Below, one piece after another: positions 1 to 4,964 of a stretch of DNA of 5,404 bases. Below the pieces are notes generated by a model. It had not been told where the DNA came from and searched no databases. It saw only the letters and a list, made by a program, of their open reading frames with translations. The number at the start of each line of letters is the position of its first letter. Within the stretch, counting starts at the first letter, position 1. Source of the stretch: CALGLS01 sp047626155 (GTDB taxonomy: Bacteria; Bacteroidota; Bacteroidia; Chitinophagales; Saprospiraceae); assembly GCA_047626155.1 (NCBI GenBank), contig JBLHRR010000237.1:1-5404 (forward strand), given 5' to 3'. The position numbers and the translations under genes are program-made.

Positions 1-114
1 CATTTGGATCAACTGCCTTCTTCGGTCTACCTCTCTTTCCTTTTGGCTTTACCACTGCATTTGGATCAACTGCCTTCTTCGGTCTACCTCTCTTTCCTTT
101 TGGCTTGATTACTT
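1..114 (-). repeat. 57-bp tandem repeat encoding AT-hook units
   Basis: Two adjacent 57-bp units (1-57 and 58-114) are identical over their first 49 bases as written on the plus strand (1-49 and 58-106), then differ at a few positions. Each encodes one 19-residue unit, V-[VI]-K-P-K-G-K-R-G-R-P-K-K-A-V-D-P-N-A. The period is a multiple of three, so gain or loss of a unit keeps the frame. The array starts at the window edge, so the copy number is unknown. Confidence 0.95.
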
Positions 115-640
115 TTTCGCTAACAACGATTGAACTCCGAACAGGAGCAGCGGTCACTTTTTTACTTGTTCCTGTTTCTCTTTTAGCTTTTGCACTAAAT
201 GTCGTTACCGAAACCTCTTTAACTACTTCTTTTACAATTTCGTTTGTAATTTCAGTAACTAGTTGTGATTCTTTTGTTGTGTAGACAGGCACTTCTTTTA
301 TTACCTCTACCTCTCGGATTACCTCGATGGTTTTAATAACTGGAATCTCCTTAATCACTTCTTTAATAACCTCCACTGTCTGAATAACTGGGACTTCCCT
401 TATTATTTCAACCTCTCTAATAACTTCCACCGTCTGAATAACCGGCACTTCTTTTACCACCTCTCTGATCACTTCTTTAATTCTTGTGATCGGCTTTTGA
501 ACTTTGATTTTTACAACTTTATCTTTTTTCTCATGGGTAATTATTCCAGATTGTAAGATAATTTGTAAGGCTCCCTGTGCTTTTTCTTCGCTGATTTTCA
601 GCTTAGCTGAGAGCTTTTTGATTAACGCGCTTTTTTTCAT
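1..640 (-). CDS. AT-hook repeat protein with HU-like N-terminus and V-I-R-E-V repeat region (3' end beyond window)
   Basis: The reading frame is open from an ATG at 640 to the window edge, giving 213 codons with no stop, so the C-terminus is missing. Residues 1-33 (MKKSALIKKLSAKLKISEEK and onward) resemble the first two helices of HU/IHF proteins, but the rest of that fold is not recognisable. Residues 56-122 form four degenerate copies of E-V-I-R-E-V...K-E-V-P-V-I-Q-T-V. A Ser/Thr/Lys-rich stretch follows, and from residue 178 a 19-residue unit begins that contains KGKRGRPKKAVDPNA. Two copies are visible. RGRP flanked by lysines is the AT-hook core, which binds the minor groove of AT-rich DNA. 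I infer a nucleoid-associated or regulatory DNA-binding protein in the cytoplasm. The start is favoured because an A-rich leader ending AAAC precedes the ATG, as it does at the glutamine synthetase start; there is no Shine-Dalgarno sequence. The middle repeats could form a coiled coil or an extended stalk. Coding potential is clear, but the exact function is unknown. Confidence 0.85.
   Translation of the reverse strand, partial: MKKSALIKKLSAKLKISEEKAQGALQIILQSGIITHEKKDKVVKIKVQKPITRIKEVIREVVKEVPVIQTVEVIREVEIIREVPVIQTVEVIKEVIKEIPVIKTIEVIREVEVIKEVPVYTTKESQLVTEITNEIVKEVVKEVSVTTFSAKAKRETGTSKKVTAAPVRSSIVVSEKVIKPKGKRGRPKKAVDPNAVVKPKGKRGRPKKAVDPN
275..475 (-). repeat. Degenerate coding repeat of V-I-R-E-V units
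   Basis: Codons 56-122 of the AT-hook protein hold four units that alternate between about 16 and 18 residues: EVIREVVKEVPVIQTV, then EVIREVEIIREVPVIQTV, EVIKEVIKEIPVIKTI and EVIREVEVIKEVPVYTT. The units pair into a roughly 34-residue (102-bp) higher-order repeat. Synonymous differences are many, so this duplication is older than that of the AT-hook units. Valine and isoleucine alternate with Glu/Lys/Arg, which suits a coiled coil or an extended beta structure. Confidence 0.85.
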
Positions 641-670
641 GTTTAATTTTTAATTTAATAAAAGTATAGT

Positions 671-712
671 AGAATACAGGATAAATAATTGGTAGGGTTT
701 ATCCTGTATTCT
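671..712. repeat. Perfect 15-bp inverted repeat upstream of the AT-hook gene
   Basis: AGAATACAGGATAAA (671-685) and TTTATCCTGTATTCT (698-712) are exact reverse complements separated by 12 bases. The proximal arm ends 30 bases upstream of the AT-hook start codon. No T-run follows on the minus strand, so it does not look like an intrinsic terminator. A dyad operator for a dimeric regulator and a 5'-leader RNA hairpin both fit. The structure is seen directly; the role is inferred. Confidence 0.85.
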
Positions 713-713
713 T

Positions 714-770
714 CAGCTACATATTATTTACAAAAAAAATAAAAGATATTATTTAGTAAATAAGTAGCTG
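714..770. repeat. Second, bulged inverted repeat with internal direct repeat
   Basis: CAGCTAC (714-720) pairs with GTAGCTG (764-770), and TTATTTAC (724-731) pairs with GTAAATAA (756-763). Only the bases ATA at 721-723 are left as a bulge. The 24-base loop is A-rich on the plus strand. A 10-bp direct repeat ATATTATTTA occurs at 721-730 and 746-755. It sits one base from the perfect inverted repeat, so the two could fold in series in the AT-hook leader. The low-complexity inner part could arise by chance; the CAGCTAC arms are less easily explained that way. Confidence 0.6.
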
Positions 771-915
771 TAATTAAGTGCGAAATTAATAAAAAATAAA
801 TTAATATGTCTATATTTTATTTTTCGATGTTTTTTGCGGTTATTTTTTCGCAGGAATAAGGCCGTTAATTTTTAAATAAAAAAACATCAGCGCTAGTTCT
901 GAATATTAATATTAC

Positions 916-956
916 AACTGATAAAAGGGGATAATTAACTGACAAAAGGGGATAAT
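916..956. repeat. Two 20-bp direct repeats, 21 bp apart
   Basis: AACTGATAAAAGGGGATAAT (916-935) and AACTGACAAAAGGGGATAAT (937-956) match at 19 of 20 positions. They are separated by one base, giving a period of 21 bp, or two helical turns. Tandem sites on one face of the helix are typical of an operator bound by two regulator molecules, for example AraC-like or response-regulator proteins. They lie about 280 bp upstream of the AT-hook start codon. The role is inferred. Confidence 0.7.
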
Positions 957-1036
957 GCAAAATAAGGGAAACCACATCCGCCGTATCTACCCACTATAAA
1001 TGACGGAGTACCATAAATACTATCGCTTTTTACTAT

Positions 1037-1075
1037 AAAAAAAGCCCCAGGCAAAAACCCAGAGCTTCTTTTTTT
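1037..1075 (-). terminator. Intrinsic terminator of the glutamine synthetase gene
   Basis: Read on the minus strand, AAGCTCTGGG (1067-1058) and CCTGGGGCTT (1051-1042) form a 10-bp RNA stem using three G-U pairs, with a 6-base loop. The stem runs into a U-tract from the A-run at 1037-1043. It begins 30 bases past the glutamine synthetase stop. On the plus strand the three G-U pairs become C-A mismatches, so the signal is oriented for the minus strand only. Confidence 0.85.
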
Positions 1076-1097
1076 ATCTATAAAAAAATTCGATGAT

Positions 1098-2429
1098 TTA
1101 TTTCCCACCACTCAACTCATCCTGCCAGGCGTTTAATTTCGTCCAATTTCCAGAAGCGGCCAATTTAGCTTGCTTAGGCCAAGTCTTAGGATCGTGAATA
1201 GAAAAACGGTTTCCAGCATTGCTCAAAATCAACTTGATTTTTTTTGCAGATATTGCAGACAATTCACCATAAGTTTTGATACCGCTCTTATTCAATAACG
1301 TTTGAATTTTTGGACCGATACCTTCCACCTTTGTCAAATCATCTTTTTTTTTCGCAACATCTTTCTTTGCAACCTTTTTAGTAGTCGTTTTACGTTTTGC
1401 TTTTATTTTGGTCTTTACAGTGATATTAGCACCTTTAACCGTTTTAACAATAACAGCAGCTACCTTGTAAGGATCAGCATTAGAAGCAGGTCTACGATCT
1501 TCCAACCAACCTTTCCACTTGTTTTCAACAGTGGCTATTGGAATACGAATAGAAGCTCCTCGGTCAGAAACACCAAATTTGAATTCGTTAATAGAAGCTG
1601 TCTCGTGCTTTCCAGTCAAGCGCATATCATTATATGCTCCATAAACATCAATGTGTTCCTTAACAACAGGTCTGAACGCTTCACAAATTTGCTCATAGAC
1701 TTCTTTTGAACCACAGGTTCTCAAAGTAGTGTTTGAGAAATTGGCGTGCATACCGGAACCATTCCAATCTCCTGCGATAGGCTTCGGATGGTAATCGATA
1801 TAGTAACCATATTTTTCAGTCAATCTTTCTAATAAGTATCTGGCAACCCAAATTTCATCACCGGCCAATTTCGCGCCTTTGGCAAATAATTGGAACTCCC
1901 ATTGTCCAGCAGCTACTTCCTGATTGATTCCTTCAAAGTTCAACCCAGCAGCAATACATAAGTCAGCATGCTCCTCCACAAATTTTCTACCCCAAGTATT
2001 CTTACCACCTACAGAGCAGTAATACAAACCTTGTGGTCCTGGATAACCACCAATAGGGAAACCTAATGGTAATTGTGTTTTGACATCCATAATGAAATAC
2101 TCCTGTTCGAAACCGAACCAGAAATCATTATCATTGTCATCAATAGTACCACGACTGTTGGATAAGTGCGGTGTTCCATCTGAGTTAAGGACCTCCGTCA
2201 TTACCAGAAAGGCATCTTTGCGTACCGGATCTGGAAAAATAGCAACAGGTTTTAGCAAACAATCTGAATTGTTTCCTTCAGCTTGTTGTGTAGAAGAGCC
2301 ATCAAAGGACCACGCTGGGCAGTCTTTTATTTTGCCACTAAAGTCGTTGATCACTTTTGTCTTTGATCGTAAGTTTTGAGTAGGTTTATGGCCGTCAAGC
2401 CATATATACTCTAATTTCGATTTTGCCAT
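1098..2429 (-). CDS. Type II glutamine synthetase with C-terminal lysine-rich linker and helix-hairpin-helix domain
   Basis: This enzyme makes glutamine from glutamate, ammonium and ATP in the cytoplasm. Residues 1-335 are a complete GSII (eukaryote-like) catalytic chain. They contain the beta-grasp segment ending in DGSSTQQA (43-50), the metal-binding FGFEQEY (105-111), GPQG (131-134), GQWEFQ (175-180), GDWNGSGMHANFS (220-232), NDMRLTGKHET (267-277), RGASIRIP (290-297) and EDRRP (310-314). GSII proteins usually end near residue 340. This one continues with a Lys-rich linker (about 336-363) and a domain at 365-443 that starts LTKVEGIGPKIQTLLNKSGI and ends with a TWPKQAKLAASGNW...QDELSGG tail. 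That tail is an HhH module I recall from Saprospiria proteins, including an extended ribosomal protein L21. The ATG at 2429 starts the usual MAKSKLEYIWLDG N-terminus. It has no Shine-Dalgarno sequence and is followed by its own terminator, so it is probably monocistronic. An A9 run lies at the linker/HhH junction. The symbol is left blank because glnA and glnII usage varies. Enzyme assignment is secure; the tail's role is unknown. Confidence 0.97.
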   Translation of the reverse strand: MAKSKLEYIWLDGHKPTQNLRSKTKVINDFSGKIKDCPAWSFDGSSTQQAEGNNSDCLLKPVAIFPDPVRKDAFLVMTEVLNSDGTPHLSNSRGTIDDNDNDFWFGFEQEYFIMDVKTQLPLGFPIGGYPGPQGLYYCSVGGKNTWGRKFVEEHADLCIAAGLNFEGINQEVAAGQWEFQLFAKGAKLAGDEIWVARYLLERLTEKYGYYIDYHPKPIAGDWNGSGMHANFSNTTLRTCGSKEVYEQICEAFRPVVKEHIDVYGAYNDMRLTGKHETASINEFKFGVSDRGASIRIPIATVENKWKGWLEDRRPASNADPYKVAAVIVKTVKGANITVKTKIKAKRKTTTKKVAKKDVAKKKDDLTKVEGIGPKIQTLLNKSGIKTYGELSAISAKKIKLILSNAGNRFSIHDPKTWPKQAKLAASGNWTKLNAWQDELSGGK

Positions 2430-2438
2430 GTTTGATTA

Positions 2439-2506
2439 GCAGATTTTGCAGATTTTATACCAAGCTATTTTGGAATAAAATCTAATTGTTAATGGAAATT
2501 TTGGAA
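2439..2506 (-). promoter_or_regulatory. Repeat-rich glutamine synthetase leader, possible operator sites
   Basis: Just upstream of the glutamine synthetase ATG, the 9-mer AAAATCTGC (minus strand) occurs twice in tandem (2448-2456 and 2439-2447). Next comes the dyad CCAA-N6-TTGG (2460-2473), which extends to 7-bp arms with one mismatch. The 9-mer TTCCAAAAT (minus strand) occurs at 2467-2475 and 2498-2506, 31 bp apart, close to three helical turns. TAGCTTGG (2467-2460) is one mismatch from the Bacteroidota -7 element TAnnTTTG, but it has no clear -33 partner. The regulatory role is inferred. Confidence 0.35.
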
Positions 2507-2520
2507 CACTATACTGAAGA

Positions 2521-2575
2521 TTTTTCGTGTCCAATCTTTTTGATTTGAAGATCAAAAGTGGTTGGACACGTAAAA
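2521..2575. repeat. Long imperfect inverted repeat (hairpin)
   Basis: CGTGTCCAA (2526-2534) pairs with TTGGACACG (2562-2570). Inside it, TTTTGAT (2538-2544) pairs with ATCAAAA (2551-2557) around a 6-base loop. Outside it, TTTT (2521-2524) pairs with AAAA (2572-2575) after one mismatch. No T-run follows on either strand, so it is not an intrinsic terminator. The two outer arms read inward as nearly the same sequence, as the ends of an insertion sequence do, but there is no transposase and no obvious target duplication. It could also be a regulator-binding dyad. Confidence 0.7.
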
Positions 2576-2785
2576 GTAATATTACTTATGAATTTGACCA
2601 AATTATTTTATGTGATTTCACTTTGTATTACTACAGTATTACACAAAGAATAAACCGCATGGACCGAACGGGCTGGTTTAGACCCACTATTCACTCTCCC
2701 TATGGTCGTTTAGTTTTATTAGAAGCTTAAAGAGGCTAAGTTAATTTTTCGTTGTTACGTATCTTTTCCTCAATCAAAAAAGGGA

Positions 2786-2818
2786 TTAGCTTCAAGAAGC
2801 ACAAAATCATTACCTTTG
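2786..2818 (+). promoter_or_regulatory. Candidate Bacteroidota-type promoter for the HhH-barrel gene
   Basis: TACCTTTG at 2811-2818 matches the Bacteroidota -7 consensus TAnnTTTG exactly. TTAG at 2786-2789 lies 21 bases upstream and is one mismatch from the -33 TTTG. The start codon is about 50 bases downstream. A short dyad GCTTC-AA-GAAGC (2789-2800) touches the -33 element and could be an operator. An exact match to a four-plus-two-base motif can occur by chance in AT-rich DNA. Confidence 0.45.
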
Positions 2819-2870
2819 GATTTATCAAAATCAATTATTTCATAAAGTTATTCTCTCATAATTGCTCTTC

Positions 2871-4964
2871 ATGCGTTTAGCTCTTCGCCTTATTTACGTA
2901 ACTTTTCCATTTCTGTTACTTTGTGTTGATAGTTCTGCACAAACTGATTCTTTGGCCACACCGCCAGATGATCTTCAACAAAACTTGATCGAGAATTTTG
3001 CAGAGGGTGCTGAGGAAGATTCTGACTTTGATTTCGATACGGCCTTTGAATTTCAATTTAGTAAAAAACTGGATTTGAATAAGTCCAATTACGAAAACCT
3101 ACAGGCTTTTGGTTTACTCAATGAAATCCAAATCAACCAATTGATCGCTCATCGGGAAGAGTTCGGTGATTTAATTGCGATTTATGAATTACAATCCATT
3201 CCTGGTTTTGATTTGCAGACCATCCAGCAAATCGCACCTTTTATTACCGTTAAAGGTGGAATTGACGATTACAATCTTTCGGTCTTAAGTATGATAAAAG
3301 AAGGACGGAATGAATTGTACCTCAGATGGCAAAGGGTCATTGAAGAACAACGAGGATATCTACCTACTGAAGAAGGCGGGCCCGAAAATGGTTATCTCGG
3401 AGATCAAAATAAATATTACGCAAGGTATCGACATCAGTATGAAAACAAATTGAGTTTTGGACTAACGATGGAAAAAGATGCAGGCGAAGATTTCTTCACA
3501 GGTTCTAATAAACAAGGTTTTGATTTTTACTCCGGCCATTTTTATCTGAGAGATTACAGCCGTCAGGTGAAAGCAATCGCCTTAGGAGATTATAAATTAA
3601 GTATGGGCCAGGGACTGATCAACTTCAGTGGCTTTGGTACTCGAAAATCTGCCTGGGTTACCAATATTAAAAAAAGCGCCAGAGCGATAGATAAATATAG
3701 CTCTGTTAATGAAGCTAATTTTATGAGAGGAGCTGCTACTACTATTGGTTTTGGTGACAATTTGGAAGTGTCTGCTTTTTTTTCTTACAGAAATCGAGAT
3801 GGTAATATCGTTGAAAATGATACAATAGCCCTTGATGAATCTTTTGAATTTTCTTCTTTACAAATTTCAGGACTTCACCGAACTGCTGCTGAAGTGGAAG
3901 ATGAGGGCCAATTGAAAAACACCAGCCTCGGTGGCATCATAAAATATAAAAACAGAAAAGGGCACTTGGCCTTAAATGTATTATATGATCGCTTCGACAA
4001 AACATTAAAAAGAAATGATCAGCCTTATAACAAGTTCTACTTCAGTGGAGATCGACTACTCAACGCCAGTCTAGACTACAACTACCGTTTTCAAAATCTT
4101 TACTTCTTTGGAGAAACGGCTTGGTCAGATAACAATAGGTTTGCAACTTTGAATGGCATGTTGTTGACCTTAGATCGTTGGGTTGATTTATCCATTTTGC
4201 ATCGCCACTTTCAAAAGGATTACGAAGCACTTCAGGCACAACCCTTTGCAGAAACCACTGGAGGAAGAAATGAAACGGGCCTCTACCTTGGTCTAGAAAT
4301 GCGACCAGCAAACAACTGGAAAGTCCAAGCTTATTTTGATGCTTATAAACATCCTTGGCTGAGGTTCAATGCAGATGCTCCTTCCAAAGGTTATGATTTT
4401 TTAGGAAAGGTAACCTATTGGCAAAAGCGAAAAATGGAGGCTTATCTTCAAATCAGAACAGAAACCAAAGAAGTCAACAATACTGGCTCTGATAGTAAAA
4501 TAGATCCCTTAGAGGAATTCCAGTCTTTAAAAATAAGAGCACATCTATCTCAGAATATTACTAAAAACATAACGCTACGTAGCCGTGTCTTTTGGGGTTT
4601 TGCTAAAAGAGAATCAGACCCTTACCAATATGGATTTGGCGCTTATCAAGATGTAAATTACAAAGCATCTGGCGTTCCCTTGTCTTTCTCTATGCGCTAT
4701 GCGATTTTTAAAACAGACTCCTACGATGTTCGTTTTTATAACTATGAAAATGATTTATTATTTGCCTTTTCAGTCCCAGCGTATTACAACAAAGGTTCTC
4801 GTATTTATTTGAATCTAAAATATCGAGTCAACCGAAAGCTAACGACTGAGTTCCGAGTGGCAAGAACGAGATGGGTTGATGAAGGTACTTTTGGCGCCGG
4901 TTTAGAAAGGATAGAGGGGAATAAGAGAACGGAGGTGAAAGCTCAGATTCGGTACCAGTTTTAA
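2871..4964 (+). CDS. Exported protein with degenerate ComEA-like HhH domain and predicted outer-membrane beta-barrel
   Basis: A 697-residue protein begins at ATG 2871. A TTG nine bases earlier is in frame, but the ATG gives a cleaner signal peptide: MRLALRLIYV, a hydrophobic core ending LLLCVDSS, then a likely cleavage site before or after Gln in SSAQTD. The Cys lacks a lipobox (LLLC), so it is unlikely to be a lipoprotein. An acidic stretch (about 43-58) precedes residues 67-127, LDLNKSNYENLQAFG...HREEFGDL..IYELQSIPGF...IAPFITV. This follows the ComEA pattern of two HhH motifs, but GLL replaces the first GIG hairpin. From about residue 145 to the end the chain alternates aromatic and polar residues (YLRWQRV, FYSGHFYLRDY, LNLKYRV) and ends RYQF, with a terminal Phe typical of outer-membrane barrels. 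Proteins of this layout are annotated in Bacteroidota simply as HhH domain-containing; a DNA-uptake role is possible but unproven. There is no Shine-Dalgarno sequence. Its stop overlaps that of the convergent pirin gene. Confidence 0.85.
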   Translation: MRLALRLIYVTFPFLLLCVDSSAQTDSLATPPDDLQQNLIENFAEGAEEDSDFDFDTAFEFQFSKKLDLNKSNYENLQAFGLLNEIQINQLIAHREEFGDLIAIYELQSIPGFDLQTIQQIAPFITVKGGIDDYNLSVLSMIKEGRNELYLRWQRVIEEQRGYLPTEEGGPENGYLGDQNKYYARYRHQYENKLSFGLTMEKDAGEDFFTGSNKQGFDFYSGHFYLRDYSRQVKAIALGDYKLSMGQGLINFSGFGTRKSAWVTNIKKSARAIDKYSSVNEANFMRGAATTIGFGDNLEVSAFFSYRNRDGNIVENDTIALDESFEFSSLQISGLHRTAAEVEDEGQLKNTSLGGIIKYKNRKGHLALNVLYDRFDKTLKRNDQPYNKFYFSGDRLLNASLDYNYRFQNLYFFGETAWSDNNRFATLNGMLLTLDRWVDLSILHRHFQKDYEALQAQPFAETTGGRNETGLYLGLEMRPANNWKVQAYFDAYKHPWLRFNADAPSKGYDFLGKVTYWQKRKMEAYLQIRTETKEVNNTGSDSKIDPLEEFQSLKIRAHLSQNITKNITLRSRVFWGFAKRESDPYQYGFGAYQDVNYKASGVPLSFSMRYAIFKTDSYDVRFYNYENDLLFAFSVPAYYNKGSRIYLNLKYRVNRKLTTEFRVARTRWVDEGTFGAGLERIEGNKRTEVKAQIRYQF

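Larger units (their letters stand above)
641..1097. other. Intergenic region between the glutamine synthetase stop and the AT-hook gene start
   Basis: These 457 very AT-rich bases hold no convincing gene. The longest item seen is an 18-codon frame at 806-859 on the plus strand. From the glutamine synthetase side, the region contains that gene's terminator (1037-1075), a 20-bp direct repeat pair (916-956), a 12-bp palindrome AATATTAATATT (902-913), a repeated AAATTAAT (783-790 and 798-805), a bulged inverted repeat (714-770) and a perfect 15-bp inverted repeat (671-712). No exact TAnnTTTG promoter element was found on the minus strand. The promoter of the AT-hook gene should nevertheless lie here, given the terminator upstream. 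The leader may be up to about 300 bases long. Confidence 0.7.
2430..2870. other. Divergent intergenic region between glutamine synthetase and the HhH-barrel gene
   Basis: About 440 bases lie between the two divergent start codons. A GTG-initiated frame at 2527-2730 (67 residues, no family recognised) begins inside a hairpin arm and has low-complexity content, so I do not call it a gene. Features seen are the repeats in the glutamine synthetase leader (2439-2506), a long imperfect hairpin (2521-2575), a 14-bp perfect palindrome AAGTAATATTACTT (2574-2587), a direct repeat GTATTAC near 2626-2642, TAAACC/GGTTTA arms (2651-2656 and 2675-2680), the dyad GCTTCAAGAAGC (2789-2800) and a promoter candidate (2786-2818). 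The density of dyads suggests regulation of both genes or remnants of a small mobile element. Confidence 0.6.

Noticed and set aside
806..859. 17-residue hydrophobic peptide frame MSIFYFSMFFAVIFSQE on the plus strand
   Set aside because: It is short and T-rich by composition in a very AT-rich stretch. Such frames are expected by chance, and no start signals were seen.
1..956. CRISPR array
   Set aside because: The 57-bp units at the left edge are contiguous coding repeats without spacers, and the 20-bp repeats at 916-956 occur only twice with a one-base gap.
1302..1709. Plus-strand open frame of 135 codons
   Set aside because: It lies antisense within the well-supported glutamine synthetase gene. 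Its product is a low-complexity Phe/Asn/Ser-rich chain with no recognisable domain.
2080..2379. Plus-strand open frame of 99 codons
   Set aside because: It is antisense to the conserved N-terminal part of glutamine synthetase, with no family resemblance and no upstream signals.
2527..2730. GTG-initiated plus-strand frame of 67 codons in the divergent intergenic region
   Set aside because: It starts inside the arm of a hairpin, has no ribosome binding or promoter support, and the product resembles nothing I know. A transposase remnant was considered, but no motif supports it.
2862..2870. TTG at 2862 as the start of the barrel gene
   Set aside because: The in-frame ATG at 2871 is nine bases downstream, gives a standard signal peptide, and needs no rare start codon.
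3776..3783. T8 run in the barrel gene as a phase-variation switch
   Set aside because: It encodes ordinary Phe-Phe in a strand-like segment, and runs of this length are common in such AT-rich DNA. No second feature supports a switch.
4060..4311. Minus-strand open frame of 83 codons
   Set aside because: It is antisense within the barrel gene, with no recognisable content.
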